DNA from: Acidimicrobiaceae bacterium
GTDB taxonomy: Bacteria > Actinomycetota > Acidimicrobiia > Acidimicrobiales > MedAcidi-G1
NCBI GenBank assembly: GCA_002713545.1
Contig: PATJ01000021.1
Coordinates: 35,079 to 55,090, forward strand
Direction: 5' to 3'
Length of the DNA: 20,012 bases
Shown: positions 9,167 through 17,010 of the stretch, piece after piece
Layout of the letters: each line of letters opens with the position of its first letter
Position numbering within the stretch: position 1 is the stretch's first letter
Notes under the pieces: model-generated
The model's database searches: none
What the model saw: the letters and a program-made list of their open reading frames with translations, nothing else
Told to the model about the DNA's origin: nothing
Translations under genes and position numbers: made by a program

Positions 9167-9397
9167 ATGAAAGTTTGGATTGATCAAGATCTCTGCACAG
9201 GAGACGGGCTATGTGAAGAAATCGCACCAGACGTTTTCGTGCTTCTCGACGATGGACTCGCTTATGTGAAAGAGGGAGATAAGGTTTTCGGAGCAGGACC
9301 AGAAGGTTTAGCTAACGTTCCAGACGATCAGGTTGAAGCTTGTATCGAATCTGCTGAAGAATGTCCTGGAGAATGCATATTTCTAGAAGTTGACTAG
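9167..9397 (+). CDS. Ferredoxin, likely [3Fe-4S] type
   Basis: Small acidic electron carrier of 76 residues. The cluster motif is C10-x2-D13-x2-C16 with C66-P67 near the C-terminus. Aspartate stands where a [4Fe-4S] protein has its second cysteine, the pattern seen in many single-cluster [3Fe-4S] ferredoxins that serve cytochrome P450s and other oxidoreductases. Two further cysteines (C59, C70) are not part of the classic set. APDVFVL after the first pair is typical of the actinobacterial group. AGGAGG lies about 9 nt before the ATG, the strongest ribosome site in the window, so the protein may be abundant. The gene stands alone, divergent from arc. Its redox partner cannot be told from the window. 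Confidence 0.9.
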   Translation: MKVWIDQDLCTGDGLCEEIAPDVFVLLDDGLAYVKEGDKVFGAGPEGLANVPDDQVEACIESAEECPGECIFLEVD

Positions 9398-9423
9398 TTA
9401 ATTAAAGGAATACAACTAGTCGA
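9390..9423. terminator. Hairpin over two convergent stop codons
   Basis: GACTAGTT (9392-9399) and AACTAGTC (9414-9421) form a perfect 8-bp stem around a 14-nt loop. A U-G and an A-U pair can extend it to 9390 and 9423. It covers the stop codons of both the ferredoxin (plus) and the protease (minus). It could end transcription from both sides, but neither side has a clear T-tract, so the terminator role is an inference. Confidence 0.4.
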
Positions 9424-10170
9424 GCTGCTTATATCAACTTCTTCTTTCAATATTTTCTCTACTTCAGAGGACTGAACAGCATAAGCAGTTGACTCTCCAC
9501 CCCTAGAACGTGAAAATACAACACCAATCACTTCTGAGTCACTATTAATGACAGGGGCCCCTGAGAATCCCGATTCTATTTTCGCTTCAAGAGATAATGC
9601 TTCTCTTGATTCTCCTGGTTGACCAAAAATATCTTTACCAACAGCCAGTATCTTTTCTCTAATTTTGATTTCACTGACTATTTTTTTTCCATCTTTGACG
9701 TAAGCCACCACTGTCCCTGACTCACCTTTTTTAGCTTCGCCGAGCCTCAAAGGCTTCCGTAGAAAGTTTTCACTTCTCAATATCGCTAAATCACTATTTG
9801 GATCAAATGAAATAAAATCAAGATCAAATCCAATCCCGTTATAAAAAATTTCTGGTGAATTAACTCCTGCAACCACATGCGCGCTGGTAACTACAATGTT
9901 TTCTTCCACAAAAAATCCCGTTCCATACTGCAAAGAATTACATCCCAGTCCCTTTATCTGAAACACCGAGTTACTCTCTTCCATCTCTGGTGTATCATCG
10001 TCCAATAGTGAGAATCCAGAATTAGAGCAATCTTCTAAACATTCATCAATCAAAGAGGATTCTTCGATATTTTCTAGCGAGGAATCACCTGATACGTCTT
10101 TTGCAGAAGAAGAGCATGAAACGACTAATAAAAAAAGAAAATTAAGCAAAATTGTAGAAGATATTTTCAC
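9394..10170 (-). CDS. Lipoprotein trypsin-like serine protease
   Basis: Secreted, membrane-anchored chymotrypsin-fold protease of 258 residues. A short signal peptide (MKISS then a hydrophobic core) ends in the lipobox VVSC with lipidated Cys19. A Ser/Asp/Glu-rich linker follows to about residue 68. The catalytic triad is complete: His98 in VVTSAHVV, Asp127 in NSDLAIL and Ser203 in ESGFSGAPV. The fold resembles HtrA/MarP-type proteases, but there is no PDZ domain and no multi-span membrane part. Four extracytoplasmic cysteines (44, 48, 77, 253) could form disulfides. The start is GTG at 10170, overlapping the trmI stop as GTGA, so it is the last gene of its operon. The substrate is unknown; surface quality control or stress sensing is a guess from the family. 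Confidence 0.88.
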   Translation of the reverse strand: MKISSTILLNFLFLLVVSCSSSAKDVSGDSSLENIEESSLIDECLEDCSNSGFSLLDDDTPEMEESNSVFQIKGLGCNSLQYGTGFFVEENIVVTSAHVVAGVNSPEIFYNGIGFDLDFISFDPNSDLAILRSENFLRKPLRLGEAKKGESGTVVAYVKDGKKIVSEIKIREKILAVGKDIFGQPGESREALSLEAKIESGFSGAPVINSDSEVIGVVFSRSRGGESTAYAVQSSEVEKILKEEVDISSSTSCIPLIN

Positions 10171-10940
10171 TTGTAAAGCAGTCGCCCTGAACTAATAAAA
10201 CCCGTGTGCGCAACCATGCGATGGTCTGGACGGACAGCTTCCCCGTCAACATGCCATCCACGATGCAGAACTTCGATAGTTTCTGCAAGTGAAAAACCAT
10301 TATTCGCTATTGCTTCACGAAACTTTATTGCTTGTTTGATCGAAGGGGTATACGCAACAACAATTCCGCCACTTAACAGAGCGTCTTTCAAGTGAGGCAC
10401 GACTAGCCATGGTTCCGGCAAATCAAGAACTGCACGATCAAAATCTTGCTCTTCAATATTCTGGTAGGAGTCTCTGATCTTCACGTTGTATTTTTTTAAA
10501 GCGCTCTCTCCGAGCATAGTTTTCACATTCTCTTGAGCTCGATTCGCGAAATCTTCTCTAATTTCGTAACCAAACACATTTGCACCGCTTCTCAACAGTG
10601 ACATTGACAACGCTCCGGAACCCACACCCGTTTCAAAAACTTTTGCTTCTGGAAAAATGTCTGCGATCATCATTATCGCCCCAATATCCTTGGGATATAT
10701 AACCTGTGCGCCTCTTGGCATCTTTTTTATATATTCAGCCATAGAAGGCCTAAAGGACATGTACGTCGAGTTTGAGCTCGACAGCACCGACGTTCCGTCC
10801 GGAGCATCTATTAGTCGATCATGAAAGACGACACCTGAATGAGTATGAAATTCACCACCCGCCTCGAGGGTTATTAAATACTGCCGCCTTTTGGTGTCTA
10901 TGAGTAAAACCTGATCTCCAATCTGGTACGACCTATCCAT
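10167..10940 (-). CDS. trmI: tRNA (adenine-58-N1)-methyltransferase TrmI
   Basis: SAM-dependent enzyme that methylates N1 of adenosine 58 in the T-loop of tRNA; it works as a tetramer in bacteria. The product of 257 residues has a small N-terminal beta domain (about 1-60) and a Rossmann methyltransferase domain. Motif I is VFETGVGSGALS (101-112) and the catalytic-site motif is LDLPEPW. The ending RPDHRMVAHTGFISSGRLL is typical of actinobacterial TrmI. The start is set at ATG 10940. An in-frame ATG at 11009 would add 23 residues unlike the family and overlap the upstream gene by 77 nt, while 10940 overlaps it by only 8. TrmI lies close to mpa in mycobacteria as well, so this neighbourhood is conserved. 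Confidence 0.94.
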   Translation of the reverse strand: MDRSYQIGDQVLLIDTKRRQYLITLEAGGEFHTHSGVVFHDRLIDAPDGTSVLSSSNSTYMSFRPSMAEYIKKMPRGAQVIYPKDIGAIMMIADIFPEAKVFETGVGSGALSMSLLRSGANVFGYEIREDFANRAQENVKTMLGESALKKYNVKIRDSYQNIEEQDFDRAVLDLPEPWLVVPHLKDALLSGGIVVAYTPSIKQAIKFREAIANNGFSLAETIEVLHRGWHVDGEAVRPDHRMVAHTGFISSGRLLYK

Positions 10941-11160
10941 CGAGATCCGAATCGTCGCGTCGCTTAAGATGAGATATTGAAATATTTTCGCCTGCTCCGA
11001 TATCTTCAATTAAGCTGTTTGATTTTCTTTCTCTTCTCAAAAGCCAGCGCAGGAAAGAAATAATCCATCCAAAGAAAACTAGTGGAGCGAAGAGTTTATT
11101 TCCTCTCGTCAGGAAACGGAATGTGATCTTAAGAAGCAGTTTACGGAAAGACAATGTCAT
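10933..11160 (-). CDS. Small basic membrane protein, unknown function
   Basis: Unrecognised protein of 75 residues. A very basic N-terminus (RKLLLKITFRFLTRGNK) precedes one hydrophobic segment (about 22-40, LFAPLVFFGWIISFLRWLL). A positively charged RRERK patch and a hydrophilic tail ending in RRDDSDLDG follow. The charge pattern would allow a single membrane span or an amphipathic membrane anchor. It starts ATG at 11160, overlapping the preceding gene as ATGA, and its stop lies inside the first codons of trmI. Those tight overlaps on both sides are the main evidence that it is translated. No enzymatic motif is visible. Confidence 0.65.
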   Translation of the reverse strand: MTLSFRKLLLKITFRFLTRGNKLFAPLVFFGWIISFLRWLLRRERKSNSLIEDIGAGENISISHLKRRDDSDLDG

Positions 11161-11363
11161 GACCTCTTAATTTCAACAACAGTAGACAGTAGCTTGCCCG
11201 AACGTTTTCCAGCAGTGAACACTCCAAAAATTACGGCTGCCACCACAGCAGTCATACCAATGACTAATAGAGATGAAGTTTCGGATTGAATTGGAAGAGT
11301 TTTTCCAAAAAAATCCTCAACGACTTCTTCAAGATCTTTTTCAGAAACTTTTTTGTTAGACAT
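11157..11363 (-). CDS. Small single-span membrane protein, unknown
   Basis: Unrecognised protein of 68 residues. The N-terminal half is hydrophilic and acidic (VSEKDLEEVVEDFFGKTL). A clear hydrophobic segment (about 32-50, LLVIGMTAVVAAVIFGVF) is followed by a basic stretch AGKRSGK. This suggests one membrane helix, with the basic C-terminal side probably in the cytoplasm. It overlaps the upstream membrane-protein gene by 8 nt and the downstream one by 4 nt (ATGA), which argues for coupled translation and for being a real gene. It is the middle member of a three-gene membrane cassette. Confidence 0.7.
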   Translation of the reverse strand: MSNKKVSEKDLEEVVEDFFGKTLPIQSETSSLLVIGMTAVVAAVIFGVFTAGKRSGKLLSTVVEIKRS

Positions 11364-11655
11364 CGCTACCTTTTTTCAGGAATAAAAATTTAATACTGAG
11401 AAATACTGCGATTAAAAGAAATAACGATCCACATAAATACGGAACCCACGAAAACCATAAGTCCATTGCCTCAAATCTTTGAAAAAAGCCCACCACTCCA
11501 ATTGAAACAAGAATAAATCCGATTGAAACAAATAACGAGCCGACAAATAGAAAAAGAACTGAGCCGAAAAGCGACTTGACCGGTTCTACAGTTTCCTGAC
11601 GAATGTAATTACGGAATACATCCAACAGATTTTCTAATTTCTTTTTTGAACTCAT
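11356..11655 (-). CDS. Holin-like small membrane protein family
   Basis: Protein of 99 residues. An amphipathic N-terminal helix ends in YIRQETVEPVKSL. Two strongly hydrophobic stretches follow (about 29-54 and 67-93), separated by a short polar turn containing WFSWVPYL. The QETVEPVK plus WVPYL pattern fits a conserved actinobacterial family often labelled phage-holin superfamily or hypothetical membrane protein. That link is from memory of the family, and no holin function is implied. It lies 36 nt after the LON-domain gene and overlaps the next small gene by 8 nt. It could be a membrane scaffold or partner of the two small proteins that follow. Confidence 0.75.
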   Translation of the reverse strand: MSSKKKLENLLDVFRNYIRQETVEPVKSLFGSVLFLFVGSLFVSIGFILVSIGVVGFFQRFEAMDLWFSWVPYLCGSLFLLIAVFLSIKFLFLKKGSDV

Positions 11656-11691
11656 AAGACAACGCTATCTTGTGCAGCGCTCCAGACCCTC

Positions 11692-12312
11692 TTATTGAAA
11701 AAGTCGTGAATTTGCGGTTTCTTCAAGAGTCACAAGCATTTTTTTTAACAACGCATATCTTTCTTCAAAAGAATTAATTTCCAACAATTTCTGAGAGTCA
11801 AATGAAGTAATAGGAAGAACAGAACTCATCTGAAACACTCCCAATAATGGGTCCGAGGAGATATCAGTAGAGATTGGCGCAACGTCGTCTCCCAGCTCGG
11901 CGAGAATAGCTAAGACTCTTCTCATGTGAGTCACGGTTTCCAACCACTCCTTCAAATCGACGAAAATACTCTGCTCTTCCTCAAAAACTGATACTTCCGC
12001 TTTTGGATATGGAAAATCATCTAACCATCTAGCGGCTTTAATTCGCTTTGTCCCTTGTGTGATAAGAAACCATCTTCCATCATTTGATTTCTCGAAATCA
12101 ATTATCTCAGCCAAAGTACCTATATTTTTACGAGTATCTCCTCCTCCGACTTCACTCCCCCGTTCGATCAAAACGACGCCAAACTCTCTCTCCTTATCTA
12201 TTATCTCTTCGACCATCATCCTGTAGCGATCTTCAAAAATATGCAGAGGTAAAATTTGACCAGGAAAGAGAACTAAGTTGAGCGGAAACATTGGAATTGT
12301 TTGTTCACTCAT
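11692..12312 (-). CDS. LON substrate-binding-domain protein
   Basis: Stand-alone homologue of the N-terminal domain of the Lon protease, without ATPase or protease parts. Of its 206 residues, the first 90 carry the signature PMFPLNLVLFPGQILPLHIFEDRYRMMV, followed by FGVVLIERGSEVGGGD and IGTLAEI. The remainder is the helical bundle. Such proteins occur in most actinobacteria and are thought to bind polypeptides, but their role is not settled. The start is taken at ATG 12312, which overlaps the dacB stop by 8 nt. A TTG at 12321 would add three residues. No strong Shine-Dalgarno is present, so translation probably depends on reinitiation after dacB. Confidence 0.9.
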   Translation of the reverse strand: MSEQTIPMFPLNLVLFPGQILPLHIFEDRYRMMVEEIIDKEREFGVVLIERGSEVGGGDTRKNIGTLAEIIDFEKSNDGRWFLITQGTKRIKAARWLDDFPYPKAEVSVFEEEQSIFVDLKEWLETVTHMRRVLAILAELGDDVAPISTDISSDPLLGVFQMSSVLPITSFDSQKLLEINSFEERYALLKKMLVTLEETANSRLFQ

Positions 12313-13747
12313 CAGAAACAACCGGTTCCAATAGGTCTATTGCGGGGCCTTGTGGATACTTAATCATTTCAAGAAGGATTTCATCATGCAGGTATTTGAT
12401 GCGTCCTTTATCTCCATCAAAATTTGTTACAAAGGCAAAACTTAAACTTCTGTCAGAAATAGTCTCAACTATCCCAGCAAGACTTACAACACCGTTCAAC
12501 GATCCTGTTTTACCTCTTACGCGTCCTTCCGCTGGAGTGTCCAGAAGACGCTTTCTTAAAGTCCCACTTGTGCCAGTGACTGGCAAACTTTCTTTCAGGT
12601 CAGTCGCATATGAACCACTATCCAATAATTGTGTTAGCAGTTTGCACGTCACCTTATTCCCATAATCGAGACCAGACGCATCCACAACTTCGACTCTTTC
12701 CATGTCATAACCAGACAGTTCCAAGGAGTCAGAGAGAATCGCTGCGCCTCCTCTAGAAGTTCCTGGTGATTCAAAGCTTGCCGAGAGTCCCTTTAGTAAT
12801 ATCTCTGCCGTAGTGTTATCACTACCAAGAAGCATTTTAGAAATGATTTCTTTCATGGTTGGAGATTCAACAGTAGCTATCTCAAAAAAGGCGGTCTCCG
12901 GTGCTAAACCCGCCGTAGTCTCACCGTTTACAGTAATTCCATTCTCTTCTAAAATTTCTTTCAATACCCCTGCTGTGTATTCCGCTGGTTCTTCCGCAGG
13001 GGTGTTGAATCCGTTCGACTCTTTAACTGGGTCCCAACGAACAAAACCTGCATTCAAAGAGAGAGCACTTATGGGCCCAGACTGTTTTTGATCTGTATGC
13101 CTAAATCTTTCTGGCCATGAATCAACAAATCTCATGTCATCAAAGAGGCTCTCATCACCTTTTACCGACCCCTCGACATGATTGATTCCCGAGGAAACAA
13201 TTTCTAACCCAAGGTCCTTAATATCCGTATAAAGAAAAGGATCTTTATATCTCTCAGCATATTTAGAAGTCATCAAGACAGGATCTCCTCCTCCGACTAT
13301 CCACAAATCGTCTTTCAATACTCCATTAACGGGTTGAGTCTCAGAAATAACTTTGGTCAAAAACTTATGATCGGGTCCAAAATTTTCCAACAGGGCAATA
13401 GCGGTAAGCAGCTTCTGTGTGCTCGCAGGGATGACTGGCTCATTTGAAAGCTGTTCAAAAATCACTCTTCCATCTTCGAGCAAATTGACACAAGAAAGTC
13501 CAGGAAGCTGAGCGACAAGATTTTCGACTTCGTTCCGTAGTTCATTGTCAGCAATAGGAGCTTGCAGGAAAACTGGCAATCTGCGCGCCGACAACAGAGG
13601 TGTTATTAATGAAGCATCAGTTTCATCTACTTGAAACGACAACTCTTTTCCACTTTGACCGTCTAATGAAGCTGCGTTAAACCACGCGAAGATAGAAATA
13701 GTAAAAAGAAGCAAAGGCGCCGCAATTTTCTTCAACATAAAATTCAT
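12305..13747 (-). CDS. dacB: D-Ala-D-Ala carboxypeptidase, PBP4 type
   Basis: Peptidase S13 family enzyme that trims or cleaves peptidoglycan cross-links outside the membrane. The product of 480 residues begins with a signal peptide or membrane anchor (about 1-26). The penicillin-binding motifs are intact: SxxK as S109-T-Q-K112, SxN as S309-D-N311, and K413-T-G415. The insertion between the first two motifs (about 130-290, with WIVGGGDP and SALSLNAGF) is the family's domain II/III region. Length fits PBP4/DacB. ATG at 13747 is used, with a GGCGGAA stretch a few nt upstream; an ATG three codons later is possible. As the first gene of the minus-strand operon running to 9394, its promoter should lie in 13748-13900. 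Confidence 0.94.
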   Translation of the reverse strand: MNFMLKKIAAPLLLFTISIFAWFNAASLDGQSGKELSFQVDETDASLITPLLSARRLPVFLQAPIADNELRNEVENLVAQLPGLSCVNLLEDGRVIFEQLSNEPVIPASTQKLLTAIALLENFGPDHKFLTKVISETQPVNGVLKDDLWIVGGGDPVLMTSKYAERYKDPFLYTDIKDLGLEIVSSGINHVEGSVKGDESLFDDMRFVDSWPERFRHTDQKQSGPISALSLNAGFVRWDPVKESNGFNTPAEEPAEYTAGVLKEILEENGITVNGETTAGLAPETAFFEIATVESPTMKEIISKMLLGSDNTTAEILLKGLSASFESPGTSRGGAAILSDSLELSGYDMERVEVVDASGLDYGNKVTCKLLTQLLDSGSYATDLKESLPVTGTSGTLRKRLLDTPAEGRVRGKTGSLNGVVSLAGIVETISDRSLSFAFVTNFDGDKGRIKYLHDEILLEMIKYPQGPAIDLLEPVVSDE

Positions 13748-13900
13748 GGTATTCCGCCGAGAAGGCCGGGTGTGTCATAAGAGTTAATTTAGAGAGGTAT
13801 TGAATAATTCCTGAGACTTTCAAGAAAATACCCTACTGAATGCATTGTTGCGTATACGGTAAGTCTTGCATGTTCGTAATCAAATTTGAAAAATAGAAAT
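13748..13900. promoter_or_regulatory. Divergent promoter region, dacB / tkt
   Basis: A gap of about 150 nt between divergent genes, so promoters for both operons are expected here. It is AT-rich apart from a GC-rich patch near 13755-13772. I could not pick a convincing -35/-10 pair for either direction: TTGAAA on the minus strand near 13820 lacks a good -10. No palindromic operator stands out. Confidence 0.4.
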
Positions 13901-15877
13901 ATGTCTTTTAGCGAAATTGATCACCGCTCGATTGCAGTAATTAAGGGGCTAGCAATGGACGCCCCACACGCTGCAAATTCCGGACACCAGGGAACCGCAA
14001 TGGCTCTTGCGCCTCTTGCACATGTTCTCTGGACGAGAGTCATGACTTATGACCCAAAAGACCCGCTTTGGCCCAATAGAGATCGATTTATACTCTCAGC
14101 AGGACATGCTTCTATTCTGTTGTACTCGATGCTTCACCTCGCCGGATACAAACTCTCATTGGAGGACCTGAAACAATTCCGACAACTTGGATCACTCACA
14201 CCCGGTCACCCTGAAAGTGGCCACACCGATGGAGTTGAGGTTACTACAGGCCCTCTTGGGCAAGGTTTTGCTAATGGAGTTGGAATGGCAATAGCTGAAC
14301 GGAATCTTCGGGCACGTCTAGGAAGTGAGATCTGCGATCATAACATATGGGTCGTTTGCAGCGATGGAGATCTGTCTGAGGGAATCAGCCACGAAGCCGC
14401 TTCGCTAGCAGGACACCTGCATTTAGACCGGCTGACTGTCATTTACGACGACAACCTAATAACGATTGATGGAGAAACTAATTTATCGCTTTCGGACAAC
14501 CCTGCATTACGTTTTAAATCATACGGTTGGAACGTTATAGAAATGGGAGATGAGAGCAAAAATCTTGATGCTCTCGAATCAGCCTTACTTGAAGCCAAAA
14601 ATCAAAATGAAAGACCGTCTATCATAATTTTAAGAACACTTATTGGAGAGCCCTCACCGCACACCAATACAGCTGCTGTTCACGGCTATTCTCTAAAAGA
14701 TACAGAGATAGAAGAAACAAAAAAAATTCTTGACATACCTGAAAGTGAAACTTTTTGGATCCCAAATGATGTATCAGAGTATTACCGTGCGGCCGGAGCG
14801 CGTAATGAAGAGACCCGTAAAAAGTGGCAAAAAACGGCATCTTCACAAGGTGATAAGAGCGAACTTTGGGATACTCTCTCCGGCTCTGGCCTTACACCGA
14901 ACTGGAAGGAATCTCTTCCCGTATGGGAACTAGGAGACAATGTTGCGACCAGAAAAGCAAGTAACGAGTGTATTCAATCCTTATTAAGCGTTATGCCTGG
15001 ACTCATTGGAGGAGGTGCAGACCTTACCGGAAATACGGGTACAACAATCTCCCACTTTGGCGTTCAGTCGGCTGAAGAACCGCAAGGAAGACAAATATTT
15101 TTTGGTGTACGGGAACACGCAATGGGTGCAATCAGTAATGGTATTGCCCTACACGGAACCTTATTTCCGGTAACAGGAACTTTCCTTGTTTTTAGTGACT
15201 ATATGAGAGGTGCAGTGCGCCTCGCCGCTCTAAGCAATGCTAAAGGTGTCTTTGTATGGAGTCACGATTCTGTCGCTGTTGGAGAAGATGGCCCTACACA
15301 CCAACCAGTCGAACACGCAGCATCGCTTCGAGCGATACCCAACCTAGACGTTTTCAGGCCAGCAGATGCAAATGAAACTTCAGCTGCATGGGAGATTGCC
15401 GTAGCCCATGAAGGACCAACTGCCATGCTTTTAACCCGGCAGGATACGCCAGTAATTACAACTAAAAAAAATACTGACGAAGTATCGAAAGGTGCTTACG
15501 TTATCCGAGAATCCTCAACTGACATTGCTCTAACTGTAATTGCAACTGGAAGTGAAGTATCACTCGCATGCAAAGCGGCAGATGACATAGAGAAAGAATT
15601 TGAATTGGGTGTTCGTGTAGTGTCGATGCCCTGCATGGAAAGGTTCGAGCGTCAGACAACCGAATACCAAAAGAGTATTATCAATCCAACAGTCCCATCT
15701 ATTTCAATAGAAGCTGGTTCAACATTCGGCTGGAGCAAATGGGCAGATACGCAAATTGGGATTGATTCTTTCGGGACTTCCGCCCCAGGTGATATCGCCC
15801 TAACAGAATTTGGTATTACTAGTGAGAGTATTTACACAGCAGCAAAAAATTTACTTGAAAATAGAGAAAACACATGA
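13901..15877 (+). CDS. tkt: Transketolase
   Basis: Thiamine-diphosphate enzyme of the non-oxidative pentose phosphate branch that moves two-carbon units between sugar phosphates. The 658 residues fit the family (about 660). The N-terminal ThDP-binding domain shows GHQGTAMALAPL, SAGHAS, GPLGQG and the metal/pyrophosphate motif SDGDLSEGISHEAASLAG followed by YDDN. The pyrimidine domain holds the catalytic Glu405 in VREHAMGAISNG and the VGEDGPTHQPVEH motif. The C-terminal domain ends normally. The start is placed at ATG 13901; a TTG at 13886 in the same frame would add five residues not typical of the family. Neither start has a clear Shine-Dalgarno. The stop overlaps tal by 4 nt. Confidence 0.96.
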   Translation: MSFSEIDHRSIAVIKGLAMDAPHAANSGHQGTAMALAPLAHVLWTRVMTYDPKDPLWPNRDRFILSAGHASILLYSMLHLAGYKLSLEDLKQFRQLGSLTPGHPESGHTDGVEVTTGPLGQGFANGVGMAIAERNLRARLGSEICDHNIWVVCSDGDLSEGISHEAASLAGHLHLDRLTVIYDDNLITIDGETNLSLSDNPALRFKSYGWNVIEMGDESKNLDALESALLEAKNQNERPSIIILRTLIGEPSPHTNTAAVHGYSLKDTEIEETKKILDIPESETFWIPNDVSEYYRAAGARNEETRKKWQKTASSQGDKSELWDTLSGSGLTPNWKESLPVWELGDNVATRKASNECIQSLLSVMPGLIGGGADLTGNTGTTISHFGVQSAEEPQGRQIFFGVREHAMGAISNGIALHGTLFPVTGTFLVFSDYMRGAVRLAALSNAKGVFVWSHDSVAVGEDGPTHQPVEHAASLRAIPNLDVFRPADANETSAAWEIAVAHEGPTAMLLTRQDTPVITTKKNTDEVSKGAYVIRESSTDIALTVIATGSEVSLACKAADDIEKEFELGVRVVSMPCMERFERQTTEYQKSIINPTVPSISIEAGSTFGWSKWADTQIGIDSFGTSAPGDIALTEFGITSESIYTAAKNLLENRENT

Positions 15878-16965
15878 CAAGACTGAAAGAACTATTTTCG
15901 AGGGAGAATCAAAGCCCGTGGCTTGACAACCTACGTAGATCATGGATATCAACAGGTGAGCTCCAAAATTGGATTGATAACGGAGTCAGAGGGATCACTT
16001 CAAATCCAACGATTTTCCAAAAAGCCATGACAGATACTGATGATTATGATACGCAATTGCTTCAATTGATAGCTTCGGGGAAATCAATCGAAGAAAGCTA
16101 TTGGGAACTTGTGGTTGAAGATATAAACAATGCCCTCGATATGCTTCGTCCACTTTACGACGAATCAGCAGGACTTGATGGTTTCGTTTCACTGGAAGTT
16201 GACCCTTCACTGGCTCACGATACCTCTGCAACAGTCGCGGCTGCTCGTCATCTTCATTCACTTATCAATAAACCAAACCTCTATGTAAAAATCCCCGCCA
16301 CTTCTGCTGGTGTTCCAGCCGTAAGGGAAATAATTTCTGACGGCAGCAGTGTCAACGTGACTTTAATTTTTTCACTTGAACGATACGAAGAAGTTATAGA
16401 GGCATACTTATCCGGTCTTGAGTCGTGCGAGGGAGATTTGTCTCATATTTCCTCGGTTGCCTCTTTCTTTATAAGCCGAACTGATACAGAGGTTGATAAA
16501 CGACTGCAAGCTATTGGTTCCGTAAATGCATTAGAACTTCAAGGTAAAGCTGCAATTACTCAAGGTAGGGTCGCATATCAGATTTTCAAAAACAGTTTTA
16601 GTGGCCCCAGATGGGAAGCTCTCCTGGAACGAGGAGCGCAACCGCAGCGCCCTCTATGGGCCTCAACATCAACTAAAAATCCAAATTTCTCGGACACTCT
16701 TTACGTCGATGAACTTATTGGTCCCGAAACCGTTAATACTATTCCGGATTCCACTCTGCAAGCTTTCATCGATCACGGAAAAGTTGCTCGTACGATTGAT
16801 TCTGATGATTTTGATTCTTCCCTACTCGAACAAATTGAAAACGAAGGGGTAGATCTTCATGAGGTCGCACAATTACTGGAAGAGCAAGGAGTTGCGGCCT
16901 TCATCGAGTCGTTTAATGACTTGTTAAATACCCTTAATCAAAAAGTTTTACAATTAAAAAATTAA
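15874..16965 (+). CDS. tal: Transaldolase
   Basis: Transfers a dihydroxyacetone unit between sugar phosphates through a Schiff base, linking the pentose phosphate pathway to glycolysis. The product of 363 residues is close to the mycobacterial form (about 373). GITSNPTIFQKA (40-51) is the conserved N-terminal motif, and the Schiff-base lysine is Lys139 in YVKIPATSAG. SRTDTEVDKRL and RPLWASTSTKNP are also typical. The ATG overlaps the tkt stop as ATGA, so the two enzymes are translationally coupled. In many actinobacteria zwf, opcA and pgl follow tal; here the next genes are an HxlR regulator and fbiC. Confidence 0.96.
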   Translation: MTRLKELFSRENQSPWLDNLRRSWISTGELQNWIDNGVRGITSNPTIFQKAMTDTDDYDTQLLQLIASGKSIEESYWELVVEDINNALDMLRPLYDESAGLDGFVSLEVDPSLAHDTSATVAAARHLHSLINKPNLYVKIPATSAGVPAVREIISDGSSVNVTLIFSLERYEEVIEAYLSGLESCEGDLSHISSVASFFISRTDTEVDKRLQAIGSVNALELQGKAAITQGRVAYQIFKNSFSGPRWEALLERGAQPQRPLWASTSTKNPNFSDTLYVDELIGPETVNTIPDSTLQAFIDHGKVARTIDSDDFDSSLLEQIENEGVDLHEVAQLLEEQGVAAFIESFNDLLNTLNQKVLQLKN

Positions 16966-17010
16966 TCTCTGAGTCAGTTTAATTATGAAACTTAGTGCTA
17001 CTTTATTGGA

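Noticed and set aside
10941-11009. N-terminal extension of TrmI from an ATG at 11009
   Set aside because: It would overlap the upstream gene by 77 nt, the extra residues do not look like TrmI, and ATG 10940 fits the family start and the 8-nt overlap pattern of the operon.
16966-17010. Terminator between tal and the HxlR gene
   Set aside because: Only a 5-bp A/T-rich stem (AGTTT/AAACT at 16976-16992) is present, with no T-tract, so no terminator is claimed.
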